From assembly GCA_009823395.1 (NCBI GenBank), contig CM020513.1:9341501-9405500 (forward strand): a DNA stretch of 64,000 bases. The letters run 5' to 3'. The notes beneath the pieces were generated by a model that did no database searches, had not been told where the DNA came from, and saw nothing but the letters and a program-made list of their open reading frames with translations. The translations under genes were made by a program, and so were the position numbers. Of this stretch, positions 48,180-60,133 are shown piece by piece. Position 1 is the first letter of the stretch; the number at the start of each line of letters is the position of its first letter. This DNA comes from Thamnaconus septentrionalis. Taxonomy: Eukaryota > Chordata > Actinopteri > Tetraodontiformes > Monacanthidae.

Positions 48180-48225
<46 letters not shown>
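48180..48225. repeat. (TG)n microsatellite
   Basis: Pure TG repeat of about 46 bp, one of the longest uninterrupted TG runs in the window. Confidence 0.97.
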
Positions 48226-48227
<2 letters not shown>

Positions 48228-48853
48228 TGGAACGGAACACATGCGGATGGCAGGACTCCGTGTGCGGTCGCAGTCTGATTTATCGCCTGGTCACTGTAAA
48301 CCTGTTGGAAGGCTTCGTCTTTGTTTTCCGTCTTTGCCCTTCGCAAGGTCAAGTTTTCTCCCGTTTGGGTTCGACAGCCGCAGTGTTGTTGAAGAGAGCA
48401 GGTCACAGATTCCGTATCCAACTTTTCAACTGGTCATCGACAGAACGCAACCTTCTGTCGCTCAAGTCAGCCCTGTCGTGTTCACTGTTTGGCTGCATTT
48501 ACCAAAACTGGTCCATAGCTGCTGCATCCCAGCCGCCCAGCTTTGCTTTCATCCAAGTGCAACATTTGTTTCGTTGTCAGAAGAAAAAAAAAAACACTGC
48601 AAAGTTTTGAGGTTTGATTAGGTCTCTCAGTCAAAAGGTAAAGTCGAGGAACTTTTCCTTTATCCATCCTGCAGAGCAAACACCGTGCTGCACGGGCAAG
48701 ACGGAGGGGGAATCTGCGGCTTTTGTCCCTCAAAGTGCCTGCGGCTCTTCCTCCCCGACCCCCCAACTGGCTTTTCTTCTGGCTCATCCATTATTTCGTC
48801 CTCATCTGGCCCGCTGATCATCGACGACGGGAAGCGTCGCCCTCCGCGTCATG

Positions 48854-48880
48854 CGTGTGTGTGTGTGTGTGTGTGTGTGT
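48854..48880. repeat. (TG)n microsatellite
   Basis: Pure GT repeat of about 27 bp following ATGC. Confidence 0.94.
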
Positions 48881-49224
48881 TTTTAAGAGTTCATGTGCGC
48901 CCGGGTCACCAGGAGACTGAAAGGCAGCCGTCAAAAATCATCATTTGCAACGAGTCGAGCCTCCTTGAACAAACTCTCGGAGAGACCAAAGAGCCGACAG
49001 AAAGTTACCCCCCCCCTGCCCGGGTGGCGTCGGGTCGAGCTGTTTACTCTGGCTTTTTTTCTTTTTTTTTTTTTTTTTTTGTCCGATCACAAATCAAAGT
49101 GCTCGTCAGAACGGGGGGAGATTAGGCAGCCACAAAAAGTCGGGGATTCTTACCTGCGCCCTCGTCTTTGTTATCACCCACCTGCATGAGTTGTTAACGT
49201 TGCGTAACACGTGTACACACAGAC

Positions 49225-49250
49225 GGGCGCGCGCGCGCGCACGCACGCAG
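49225..49250. repeat. (GC)n/(AC)n alternating tract
   Basis: GGGCGCGCGCGCGCGCACGC, a rare pure CG alternation followed by ACGC units. It is a strong Z-DNA-forming type. Confidence 0.92.
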
Positions 49251-50932
49251 GGCGTTGAAGACTTTCTGGTGCTCTGATAAAATGCAGCTGTCTTGTTTGT
49301 CTGCATAAAAACCGGAGATGCCCGACGGTGATTGTCAAGACTCAATTAATGCAGTTTTTGTTGAACACAACAAGCGTTTGTTACAAAAGTCGACCAAACA
49401 CGAGAGTCACAACAAAAGTCAGGATGTGTCGCGTTTGAAGTGAGACACTTTAACAACAACAACAAACAAAAAAAAAATCAGTCGATGGACTCATCGATAA
49501 TTAAATACAAGAATCAAACTTTGCTTTATGTTCGGGAGGCTGTGAAGAATCCGACACCAGGAGCCGGAGCTCTTCCACCCAGCGCCCATCCTGCTAGAAT
49601 CCCGGGATTTCCCAGCACCTGGCAGCTCCTCCTCCCACTCCACGCCTCCTCGACATTCCAGATGCACGAGGGTTTAACGTACCAGCCATTTAAAACAATC
49701 TGCGTCGGGATTGAATGACTCAGTCGCACAAAGCCAAGCGAGTGCCACAGTTGCCCCGGCCGTTCCAAAACAAAAACGGCGCCGACCTTTTCTTTAATGT
49801 CACCGTGTGGGTTTTTTTTCTTTTACATTTTGGTTGTTGTTGTTGCACAGGGCATAAAACAACTGTAATGTAAACTTGCGTAAGGACGTAGGCGGGCGAG
49901 GATCCCTAATGGCATTGGAAAGGCTATCTGACACACGTTAGATGGAAATACGGAAGGGCGTTAAAGTCACATTCCAGCACATCAGGTGCCGTCCTTCCCG
50001 ACCGTTTCTGACTTGAGGCTTTGAGGTTTCAAAACCTCTGCTCGACAGTGAGCGAAGGACATTTTTTCAGAAAGCTGACGGAACCTTAAGTCCTGGATGT
50101 CTCGCACATCATCCATCTAATCCCGTTTCCTGATTTCGGAAGTCCGGGGGGCGGCGATTCACGTCTTGCCTCTTTTTAACCTCTTTGTGCCTCACCTGCG
50201 TTCACTGTGTTTGCTTAAAAAAAAAAAAAAAAAGTGGAGATGTGTGTTTTGAAAACTTTACATCTCACTGGCTCCTCCGTCCCTCCTCCTCCTCCTCCTC
50301 GTCACACTCTGGCCTCCTCCTCCGCCGCTCCTGGTGTTCTTTGTGGGTGAATCCAACCTTGTCGCCGTGTTAAATGAAGGCCCTGCAGGAAGTCGGAAGA
50401 GAGGGGAGGCCGGAGGAAGTGAATCTGGCTCTCTGGCCGCGGCGCAGTCAGAGACTCAGTGGAAAAGCAGGAGATTCCGCCTGTTTTTTTTGGTCCATTA
50501 ATCCACGACTTCAGGTGTCTGAGATGATTGATAAGCCCTCCTGTTATAAGCTGGAGGGAGGGGGGGTGGGGGAAAAGGTCATACAGTGACTCAGTTAATC
50601 TTACGGTGTCTCACCACCGACATTCTAAGTTATGTCTCGTGAAATGATGCAGAGCGGGGTTTTTTAAAAAACTTTTTGCTTCAAACACACCAGTACTGTA
50701 AATGCCACTCAAAGCGCAGCAGTGTACTGGAAAGTGTGGGACATCAAAGTTGTGTTGTGCTATGATTTTGTGTCAGTCAAAACTGAACGTGTCGCACAAT
50801 TTTTCACCTGGCTCTCATTTAAATAGCAAAAGTCTTGTAAGGCGCAGTCTTTTTTTGTTTTTTTTGTTTTTTTTCATCTATGACTCTTTGACTTTGTCAC
50901 TCTTAACAATCACACTCTGTTGTGTCTTGCAG

Positions 50933-50972
50933 GAACCGGATCGGCGCTCCAGCCTCAAAGCCGAGATCTCAG
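50933..50972 (+). CDS. Candidate 40-nt internal exon of an unidentified gene
   Basis: The sequence before it is rich in T and C (about 50848-50932, with several T runs) and ends CTTGCAG. The 40-nt segment is followed by GTAAGG, so its 3' edge reads CTCAG/GTAAGG, close to the ideal U2 donor. All three frames are open. Frame 1 reads EPDRRSSLKAEIS, frame 2 NRIGAPASKPRSQ and frame 3 TGSALQPQSRDL. None matches a protein I recognise, so neither frame nor gene can be set. At 40 nt it would be a short exon and would shift the frame if skipped. Matching sites of this quality do occur by chance in 64 kb, and the flanking exons are not identifiable. It could also be a UTR or non-coding RNA exon. It is the best single splice-bounded segment that I found. 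Confidence 0.35.
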
Positions 50973-52173
50973 GTAAGGACGCTGAACGCTCTGTGATCCG
51001 ATGTGGAGGCGGCGACGCAGCGCCGCAGCTCGTGCTCGTGCTCCGATGCGTGCAAACGTGCGAAGTCGTGCGACGGTGACGCGACGTTCCGCCGAGACGA
51101 GGGTCTAGACGCGCGAGGTCGGCCGAGGACGCGGTGCTCGCGCTTTCTGTTTTGATTGAAACCAGTCGGGCTCGGCCCGTCTCGTCTCGCTCCGCCTGCA
51201 TCTCCCGCCGCGGCCGCACCGCCAGGGGAGAGGAACGTTTATGAGCGAGTGGAAAGTTTTGCTCATTTCAACCTAAGTCACCTTAGCTTATAAATGAAAC
51301 TTAATGTGGCCGGGATTAGACTTGTGCTTATGTTGACATTTCTTTCATTGTCCGTCTTGTCTTTTTATTCGGCTCCAGGTGTATAAATCGTTCACAATGG
51401 AGGTCGGCGGCGGCTTTCAGCGCGCTGAAGCTCAGCTCGGAGTCTATTATAGCCCCTTTCTGCAAGCGTTTTCAGTATCACAATGATGTGATACCGCGAC
51501 TATGTCATTCTGTGCTATTGAAACCTGGATTCCTGTAAATGTGACCTCGAGGTGCTTTTTTTCTCAGAGTCTCTTTTCTTGCACAGCACCTCAAGTGCTC
51601 TTCAAATCTCTAATCAAAGCTCCTGGGAAAAACTGAAGGCTCCGGTTTGCGTGAGAGAGTTTTCATGCAAACAGCCGACCTGAAAAGATACCGGTTGAAA
51701 CTTTCCTCCGCAAGGCTTCGTGCCGGTCGTGACGTCACTGCCGACGGCGATGGAGGTCAAACGGAGCGACAGCTTCGAGTGCAGTTGCGGAAACTCGAAC
51801 CTGCCGGTACAAACCGCTTGATTTTTATTGGCAGAATGCATCTTATTTATAGGCACATTTTATTTTTAGATGGATTCTCCTTCGTGGCCGTGAACGTCTG
51901 CGACACACTCACCGTTGGTTGAGCCGCTTCCATTTATACGTCCGTCGTGGGCGGAGATTTTTTTGAAGTTGTTTGCGGGGGCGCGCTGACGCAGTGCAGC
52001 CGCAGGGCGGGAGGACTCTACGAGAAGACGACGAGGGGGTCTCGCGCAAGTCGGCAGTATTTTGGGATGTGATCCCGCGTTTGAAAAGATGAAAGCTGTG
52101 AAACCGGGCCGTAGTTTGGGGGAGAGGTGAGGAGGGGGAGGTTCCTAAAAACTGACTCCCTTCCAAAAATAAA

Positions 52174-52194
52174 AGAGAGAGAGAGAGAGAGAGA
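52174..52194. repeat. (AG)n microsatellite
   Basis: Short pure AG repeat of about 21 bp. Confidence 0.9.
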
Positions 52195-54191
52195 AGGTTT
52201 ATTATGGTGACACAGCGTGTACGGGCTGTGTGAAGGCAGGGCAATGACCTACAGTGTAGAGCAGTGGGGCAGGGCATTCCCGGGTTAAGTGGCTGCTCTT
52301 AGGGTGACTCAACACTTTTGACACGTGGTTGGCTGTACATCAGCGGCAAGCGGCAGAACAACGTTTGCCTGTTGGGATTAGTGCTGAGCAGCTGCGCAGC
52401 TCGCCGCAAATCTGGACGGGACGGTGGCGGGATGAGGGGTCCGGGAGGGGGTTGGGGTTAGGGGCGGAGCCTGGTGCTGCTCGCTGTCACTCACTCGTGC
52501 GGCGGTGCCGAATGGTCATTGTTAATTCAAACGTGTGATGCGGTCACTGTTTAAAACACTTAAATAGATTTTAATTTTTTTTTGTCAAGTTGCAGTTGCT
52601 GATCAAATAGATCCTGTTTTCTGGGTTCGACCCCCTTTTTTTCATGTTCGTGTTTCTAGAGCCAAACAGAGGAAACATCTGCCTTACTGCTGTTCTAACT
52701 GCTCCAGATCCACACACACCACACGCACGCACACACACACACGCACTGAGGCCTACGGTGGTGGTTTTTCGCCCGCCAGAGGAAGAGTGGTAGCTGCGCC
52801 AAACACACGTGCACTGATAATCGCGCCAGTCTTCCCCCTCGTCCTCATCCTGTCACACAAACCGCCAAGCAGTTTTTGGTTTTTTTTTTACTCCCCACCG
52901 CTGCCGCTTGTCGTCTCCCTCCGCCAGGACCCGCTCTGACAGCCGGAATCCGCCCGTCCCGCCGTCTGTCCTTCCTGCTCGCGTTGGTCTTTCTCTTCCT
53001 CCTTCTCGCGCCGGTCAAAAGCATCCTCACCGGTCACGTCGCCTCCCTTCCTCCCCCCATTTCTGACCAACGCCGACGTCCAAGCCCCCACATGCCCACA
53101 TGCTCCGGGTCGCCGCCGAGCGAATGGCTGATTTGCTGTTAGCGTTAGCAAGCAATTGAATCGTTTTAGCTAGCAAGTTAACTACCAGATATTACTATTA
53201 AACATAAAACCGTGAATAAATATAATAAAACAGTTAACACTGAGAATACAGTTGAAAGTATATTGATACTATTAATATTATTAACTAGCCTGCCCCACGC
53301 CAGCAGCAAACAAAACCTTTGCTGTCAAAGTTAATGCTTTACCTCATGTTATCGTTGGCCGCCGTCACTTCCAGGGTGCGACGACAGATCAAGGCGAAGA
53401 AATTGTCACATCTGTCAACGCGTCTGCCTCGGCCACGTCAGACAGGTTTCTCCCAACAATGGTGCTTCACTGGCAGCGAACAGCACGGCTTCCACAGAAC
53501 CTCCCCCGCTACCTGAAGAATGAATGTGTTTTTTTAGACGCGCCTCTCGTCGTTCCCGTCGTCCTGGGGCGACGCTCAAGCCACAGTTTGAATTGATTGA
53601 AGTCCATTTGAGTCTATTTGTCTTGTTTTGCTGCCGTGTTTGTTTTTGGGTGTTTCTTACAGTTGCTGTTGTTGATCCTGATGTGTTGACCCCTGGCCTC
53701 TGCGAATCAACAAGGTTGTTGTCTGTCAACAGGGAGGAGTAATTAGACATCAACCCTTCGCGCCAGAGTCGTATCGCTACTTTTACCGTCGCTGCCGTTA
53801 GCTTGTCTCCAAGAGGCGCCGGCTCACAAAACGCCAAAGTTCGCTCTCATGCCGCCAGGCTTGCGAAATGTCCACCGCTGCCATTTAAACGCACAAGGGC
53901 GGCGGAGACGGACAGATCGACACCAGTGACTCACGGGGGTCACGAATCGTTCTGGGAAGAGGAGGGCGGCCATAACGACTGTTTGTTAGTGCTACAGTGG
54001 AAAAGATCCCCTCTGATGCTTTGCCATCGTCGGCGAACAGAAATAGCCCTTGTCTAGGCCCTTTTCGAAAGATTTTTGGAATAATAACCCCCGTCACCCT
54101 GCAGGGAAAAAGCAAGGTCTGTCCTTCCCAGAGATGATGGTGGGAAGAATCGATGGGCTTCCACTGTGTTTTTCTCCCCCGGGGGGGTGAA

Positions 54192-54219
54192 CAGAGAGAG
54201 AGAGAGAGAGAGAGAGAGA
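54192..54219. repeat. (AG)n microsatellite
   Basis: Pure AG repeat of about 28 bp, just after a G-run. Confidence 0.94.
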
Positions 54220-55018
54220 CAACGTCCCACTGGTATTAATAGACAGCTCCCTCCCCACCTCCACCCCCCATCCGACGAGTGGCCCAGTGCGCCGCTCCCT
54301 AACTCGCCCGTGTTGTGAGAACCTCCCGTCATTCCGAATCAAAGAGCTCTTATGGATCATACATTCCCTCACCTTCCTGTTTTTGTTCTGCTGCCTGCGC
54401 GTCACCGCGCATCACGACCTTCTCCTCGGCACAATGGGGCGGACACTCGAGTCCTCCGCCAGCGGACACTCGACACGCCGCCCCTGGCGGCGTCTGCGTC
54501 CATGACGCATAAAAAAAAAAGAAGAAAAAAATAGTAAGAGCAGCCGAGGCGATACGCATCTCCAGCACTGACACGGCCGTTATCCTGAATGGCAGGTTGT
54601 GTGTTGTGCCCCGGGCCGGTCGCAGCCGTTCGCACATATACGTTCTCACAAAAGGGGGCGAACTGTAAATAAAGGCGCTAGGCGTTTTTCCCTTCTTCTT
54701 CTTCTTTTTTTTCTTTTTTTTTTGAAATGGCCCAGCGTTTTTTTCCCAAAGAGCAGGAAACGTCTTGTCACACTGGGGCCGGCGGCCACTGAAACAAACA
54801 AGAGGGCCAAAAAAAATGAGACTGATATAAAGACGTGCCTCGGAAACAATAGCGTGTTTAATTTGAGAAGTGAATTGTGCGCGCTGAGTTGATTTACTTT
54901 TCCTATTCTTTTCAGACGTGCGCTTACATTCTCGGCGGGTTTGATAGATTCAGTGCCTCAAATAGGTTCCCTCCATGGGAAAACGAGTTGCTGGGAAAGA
55001 AGCTGATTTCTCAGCAGA

Positions 55019-55050
<32 letters not shown>
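55019..55050. repeat. (CAG)n trinucleotide repeat
   Basis: About ten to eleven pure CAG units. In the + frame it would read polyglutamine, but the surrounding open frame is only 64 codons and not convincing. Confidence 0.96.
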
Positions 55051-55051
<1 letters not shown>

Positions 55052-56483
55052 GCATTGTGGGATGTGGGTGAGCTGAGAAAGACTGTTTTGCCCCCTCTGC
55101 GCAGGAGGTAGGGAAAAAAAAAAAAAAAAAAACCCCGCACACAAGAGCAGAGGCAGCGCGGCGATTAGACCAGACCAAGCAGAACTAACCGGCCGCAGTT
55201 TCTGCTCCGCTGGCTCGGCTCCGCTGGGAAGATGAGAGCCGGATGGTTAGCGATCGTGGCACCGAGTGTGCTGAGGTGAGCCCAGGGGTCGGCCGGGCCA
55301 CTCTCGCTTCACAATTGTCCAGCCCAGGGCCTTTTTTTTTTTTTTTTTTTTTTTAAATACCCCAACCTCCCTCCTCCCCTCCGACGTGGGCCCGAGCAGT
55401 GGCCGCCCGCATACCGACATACCAGCCTGATGGCTGCCGGCCCATTAGCGAGGCCCAGAGTGGCCGAGCCCACCCAAGGGCTGCAGACCCTCTGCTGCCC
55501 ACCTTCCTCTGCCTTCCTGCCCAGCCCTGGCTCCGGATCAGAGGCGGGCCACACGTCGGGGGACAAGGCTAATGATGGCCACAGCCATGCCATCCCTTTC
55601 ATGCCCCCGACCCCAGAGTACAATTTTGGCAAATGCTATTTCCTGCCGATAAGATACAAACAAGCTCCTTTTATTTTATTTTTTTAAACTTCTTTTTTCC
55701 TCATCAGAGGTTTGGGAGATGAAGGGAGGGTGACCTGTGGCAAAAATATGCGATTTCATCATCAGCTGCAGCCGCCACGTTGGCGATAGCTTTGCTTTGT
55801 CCTGATTTAAAAATATATTTGTTCCACAAAGTGAGGCGTGCGGGATGGAATAAAGACGTACGAAAACGGAGGCTCACATCAGCGCCTAATAGGTGGGGCT
55901 ATTACTTTGTTGTTACATCATTTTCGTGCTCACCCAAGACCTTCCAAATTGTTTCCAGATTAAAGAGGAGATGGTTGGAGATATTGGTCCCACATGGAAT
56001 CGGTCCCCTTGCTCTGTGGTCACACGCTGGGTTTTTTTTTATTTATTTTTTTATTTTGTATTTTTTTTTTTTTTTTGAAAGATGCAACAGATTAAAACAA
56101 TCGCAGTCAAAGGCAGGCGATCACGCTATTGGCTGTTTTTTGAGACAAAGAAGGGGGGGGGCGAGCTTATCGCGACAAAACAAAGTTGCTCTGCAAAAAA
56201 AAAAAGGTTTATTGCGGTTTATACCATTCCTCCAAAATACTGGTTGCAATAAAACAGAAAGAAAATATTGCAAAATGCAATCCGTGCTCAGACAGTTTAC
56301 AGTGAATCAAATGTCACATATGCTGCTGCGACATAAGAAACATCAACAGAAATTGATATTTTTTAACATAATGCAAATCTGTTTTTTGCACGTTCTAATT
56401 TTTGTTTTTGCAATATTATCTCAATGGATTATTAAACCATCTAAAAAAAAATATGTAACTACAATTTAATGCACTATTTAAGT

Positions 56484-56496
56484 TATCAATTGATTT
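56484..56496 (+). repeat. Target-site duplication, left copy, of the truncated SINE
   Basis: TATCAATTGATTT, repeated exactly at 56632-56644. Confidence 0.9.
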
Positions 56497-56631
56497 TCAT
56501 TCATTCATTCATTCATCTTCTATACCCGCTTATTCCTATTCAGGCTCACGGGGGTCTGCTGGAGCCTATCCCAGCTGTCTTAGGGCGAAGTCAGGGTGAC
56601 ACCCTGGACAAGTCGCCAGTTCATCGCAGGG
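56497..56631 (-). mobile_element. 5'-truncated SINE copy, minus strand
   Basis: This is the tail half of the same SINE found at 31369-31751. It has the (TTCA)n tail, then CATCTTCTATACCCGCTTAT, GGAGCCTATCCCAGCTGTCT and GACAAGTCGCCAGTTCATCG. It breaks off at GCAGG, so the tRNA-like head with boxes A and B is missing. Over the roughly 120 bp shared beyond the tail, only three differences from the full copy are visible. Exact 13-bp direct repeats flank it. Loss of the 5' end with intact target duplications is the mark of incomplete reverse transcription at the target. Confidence 0.93.
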
Positions 56632-56644
56632 TATCAATTGATTT
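56632..56644 (+). repeat. Target-site duplication, right copy, of the truncated SINE
   Basis: TATCAATTGATTT, identical to 56484-56496. Confidence 0.9.
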
Positions 56645-58456
56645 CTCTTTTGCTAATGTTCAATATAGAACTCATAGTATGATTTCAGAGAAGACGCCGC
56701 CTCGCCTCAACAGTCAAGCGTCTGTCAGGACCTGCAGTACTCTAAGTCGCTGGTTCACTCAGAACAGGCGTCTCCTCCTCTAGGACTCTCCGTCACAGAC
56801 ACATGTCGGTTGAGAGCAGCAGCGGCAGGTAGTTTGCTCTCATCTCCGCCCGGCTCTCAACCAGCAACCGCCTCGCCGGTGGGTCTCCGCCCTCCGTCCG
56901 CGTGTCCCTCAGATCTTAATCACGTCGAACCCGGGCCGTCCACCGACCATCTCTCCATTATCTCCGAGCCCCTCCACCCACCCAAAGATACAGCAGCCCC
57001 ACTGGGTATTGCAAGAGAGATGAGGCGCCGACACACACAACACACACGCACATACCCAGCATTTCCTCCTTCTTTTTTTTGTCTTTTTGATGTCTCATCA
57101 TACCTGCAGTGTTGTTTTAATTAAAGGTGAATTAAAGATTATTAAATCTAGCATGTAAACTGTGAGGTCCTGTCCACTTCATCACAACTTAATGCACAAC
57201 AGCAGTGAAGGAGTGCTAATATTATTGCAGCTAATTTATGTTGGTAAGGGTTTGTGGCTTTCCTCAAGCTCATCTGGTTTTCAAATTCCAAACATTTCCA
57301 AAGTAGGAGCATGTTTCGTACTTTTTTTCCTATGTCAAAAAAACGGCACACGGCACAGGAAGCCTCTTCAATTGCCTGTTGCAACTTCATCATCAGTATA
57401 AGGCCACTAAGAAGCGTGACAGCTGCACGAATGTTCTTCTACAATTAAAAAAAATATATCTGGGGTGAAAAAAGTCCTTAAAATCCTGAGAATTTCACAA
57501 TGATGTATACATTTTTTTCAGTTCCCTACTTTATTTTTAATGCCTCTCTACTTTCCTGTAGGGTTCTTGATTCAAGTCAAAGGCCTCAGTCACTGCGTGT
57601 GAAATACAAACTGTAGGCCAGAAATTTTTAAGTGACGTCTGTCAGTCTGAGGCCGAGTTTACACCTCGGTATCCTTGCTGTAGTCATCAAGGAACTTCCT
57701 TACTTCCTTCCCAGGTACCTTTATGCTACATGACAGATGGTGTCCCTTTTTTTTTTTTTTTTTTTTTTTCTTACAGACCCGTTGGGTTTATTTCACAAGT
57801 GCGTTTTGCGGGAAATCCCCCGTCTGGTGCACTTTGCATTTCTCACAACAGCTAGTGGGCACGCCGTGTTTCCAACATTTGCAAGAGCGGAGCTAAAAAT
57901 AAGATGATGAGCTGTGATTTGGGGAATTTTGGACGGTGGAAAGTGTGAGTGGAAACGGCTAGCGAGCGCTCTGCCACAGACAGCTGATGGGCTCGCTGAA
58001 AGTGAAGGCTTCGAGGAGACTTTGGAAGTGGCGGCGGTGGGGGACAGGTGGCCAGAGGGTGCAGATGACTGGACCGCGGCGACAAAAGAGAAGAAGGTAA
58101 ACACTAGAGTCCTAACGACGAGCTTAGCACTCGAGCAGTCGGCTAACTAGGAGAGCTAACGCTAGCTGGAGCCTCTTTGCCCCCCGGCAGAGGCAACCGG
58201 TGAGTCTGCGGGATTGAAGGGCAGCTTTGCACGCAAAAGTGGAGCTCGACTCCATGAGCAGTTGGTTGATATTGATCTATTCAAAAGTTTGGTGCAGCCA
58301 TTTGGTTGTTTGCACTGTACTCTTCAAATACTGTCCTACTTGGGAAATACTCATTGCCCTTCAGCTTTTCTTATTTGCTCTCTCTCCATTCTGGCTTTTC
58401 CAGTGAAAAATGACAGTGAAATTTCCCTTCAGCCATTCAGCCCAGATTCAACGCTG

Positions 58457-58500
58457 CAGGCAGGCAGGCATTCAGGCATTCAGGCAGGCAGGCAGGCAGC
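58457..58500. repeat. (CAGG)n microsatellite
   Basis: GCAGGCAGGCAGGCATTCAG followed by a further CATTCAGG and four CAGG units. Confidence 0.93.
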
Positions 58501-58649
58501 GTCAAGGCTGTAACTTAGCAGAATGTAAATAGAGCAGTGTTCTTCACATTACTTCACCGCTTATTTTTAGTTGCTGAACAAGCGCAGGCGAGGGTGTGCC
58601 TTCTCCAAACCCCAACTGTAAGTCTTATCAGCTGAATACACAAAAAAAG

Positions 58650-58692
58650 AGAGAGAGTGAGAGAGAGAGACGGAGAGTGAGAGAGAGAGGGA
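58650..58692. repeat. Imperfect (AG)n purine tract
   Basis: AG-rich run of about 43 bp with GTGAG and GG interruptions. Confidence 0.88.
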
Positions 58693-59200
58693 GAAGAGAA
58701 ATTACAAATCAAGCAGAACAACAATGGCGCAGCGACAGAAACGATGTTGTTGATTTATGGCCAAGCCTGTAACTGTAACTGGCAGCCAATACCAGAGCAG
58801 CTTTCTGAAACAAAGGGAAAGAATTCCTCTGATTCTTTTTCACCCCCCGCCTCTTATATGCACTGCACGCACTGGCACCGGCCACCCCTCAAAAATCAGC
58901 CCCCCTTTTTCCGTCCGGGGTCGCTCGGCAGCGGCCCTTCGCGGAGGAGATCGCCTCTGGACGACAAATTGCTCTTTAATTGCGTCCCGTTTGTTTCGAT
59001 ATCAAGCATGCGTGTCGGCAAACAGCAGCCACACGCAAGAACACGCAGCCGAGCCTCCCAACTCCGGCTCGGTAGTTTTGCCCCAAGGATGTTGGCCAAC
59101 CGCAAGGCTCCCGAGCGCTTCCTCCGCTAGCGGCCGCAGCGCAATTCGCAGCCCCGCCCTCACTTCCAGGTGTTAGTTTTTTTTTCTGTGTTAGCAACAA

Positions 59201-59205
59201 AAAAA

Positions 59206-59236
<31 letters not shown>
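59201..59236. repeat. (AAAG)n microsatellite
   Basis: A short A run followed by seven AAAG units. Confidence 0.95.
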
Positions 59237-59390
59237 CGGCGGCTCCAGCTGGCATGGCGGACGCTGACGTATCTGTCTCTCCCCAAATGTCTTTTTCCAG
59301 CCGGTTGCCCCTCGGCAGCGGGGAAGCCAGGGGGAAAGAAAGAGGAGATGCACTGCTGGCTGCCGAGAGCGCTGCTGGTGCAGCCTCGTC

Positions 59391-59416
59391 GCTGCTGCTG
59401 CTGCTGCTGCTGCTGC
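59391..59416. repeat. (CTG)n trinucleotide repeat
   Basis: Eight to nine pure GCT units, near further GCTGCTGG and GCCGCTGC sequence that is also triplet-rich. Confidence 0.94.
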
Positions 59417-60106
59417 CTCGTCGCTTGCTGCTGCCGTGTAGCCGCTGCCGCTGCGTAGCCGCCGCTGCTCTTTTGCTCTTTTGCTTTTTACCGCAAAGCA
59501 CAAACCCCCGAAGCTGCACGGACGTCCCCGGCCCGGCTCTTTAAATCAGCAAAAACCAAGTTAAAGCACGTTCTGACGTGTTCCCCGTGCAATATTTCAC
59601 ACTGGGAAACCAAAAAAAAACAAACAGAAAAAATAATAATAGTAATGCATCACGAGTGTCTGCGTGTCGCCCAGTGTGTGCGTGCGAGCTCATTTGCACG
59701 TCGCGTGGAAAAGGTGCTAAACGCTCGGCGTGGAGCGCAGTCAGCAAACCCGATGACTCAGTCCAATTTCCACTGAAGTAAGCTGTCGCTGCCTGCGAGT
59801 GAGTCACACACACGCTCGCTCGAGCGAGGCTTCCCCCCTTAACCCCCCCACACACCCGCGGGTCGAGCGACTCCGGGGCCGAGCGTCACCGGCGGCCCCC
59901 GCTTCTTCTGGCGGCCTCGGTGCGGCGCCGCCAAGAGCGCACGCCCACGCGGCCCACGTGCGCTCACCCGCTCTGGGCCTGGTCCCTGTCCAAACAGCGC
60001 CTCTATAGTGAGCGGCTCCAGCGGAGTGGATCGGCTCCAGCTAAGGCAGCCGTTCACGCTTCCTCCCCGCCTTTCTCCCAACCCTCCCTCCTGCGCGACC
60101 GCAGGA

Positions 60107-60133
60107 CCTTCCTTCCTTCCTTCCTTCCTTCCT
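60107..60133. repeat. (CCTT)n microsatellite
   Basis: Six TTCC-type units in a pyrimidine tract. Confidence 0.92.

Larger units (their letters stand above)
47372..50932. other. Non-coding stretch with many TG tracts
   Basis: No gene is recognised. It contains homopolymer runs near 47671 (A), 49061 (T) and 50217 (A), the TG tracts listed separately, a GC/CG alternating tract at 49225-49250 and CTC units at 50283-50300. The pieces near 50840-50932 form the pyrimidine-rich lead into the candidate exon. Confidence 0.45.
50973..56483. other. Non-coding stretch, no gene recognised
   Basis: Microsatellites and homopolymer runs (near 52882, 55110 and 55332) break up an otherwise balanced sequence. 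The part at 55395-55680 and the part at 55740-56030 are non-repetitive and are candidate regulatory DNA. The + frame of 229 codons at 55780-56469 crosses a T-rich stretch that translates to polyphenylalanine and shows no domain. A possible first-exon end (TGAG/GTGAGC at 55276) is described in the findings. Confidence 0.4.
56645..59800. other. Non-coding stretch, no gene recognised
   Basis: Contains a T22 run (about 57748-57769), (CAGG)n, (AG)n, (AAAG)n and (CTG)n tracts. The + frame at 57914-58150 includes a run of acidic residues before a GTAAAC donor-like site (see findings), but no domain is recognised. Confidence 0.4.

Noticed and set aside
52623..52633. GGTTCGACCCC, a box B-like word
   Set aside because: No box A at tRNA-like distance upstream and no acceptor stem, so it is not a tRNA.
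55780..56469. 229-codon + frame
   Set aside because: It crosses T runs that give polyphenylalanine. No recognisable motif or splice context was found, and AT-rich DNA with few TAA or TAG words in one register explains it.
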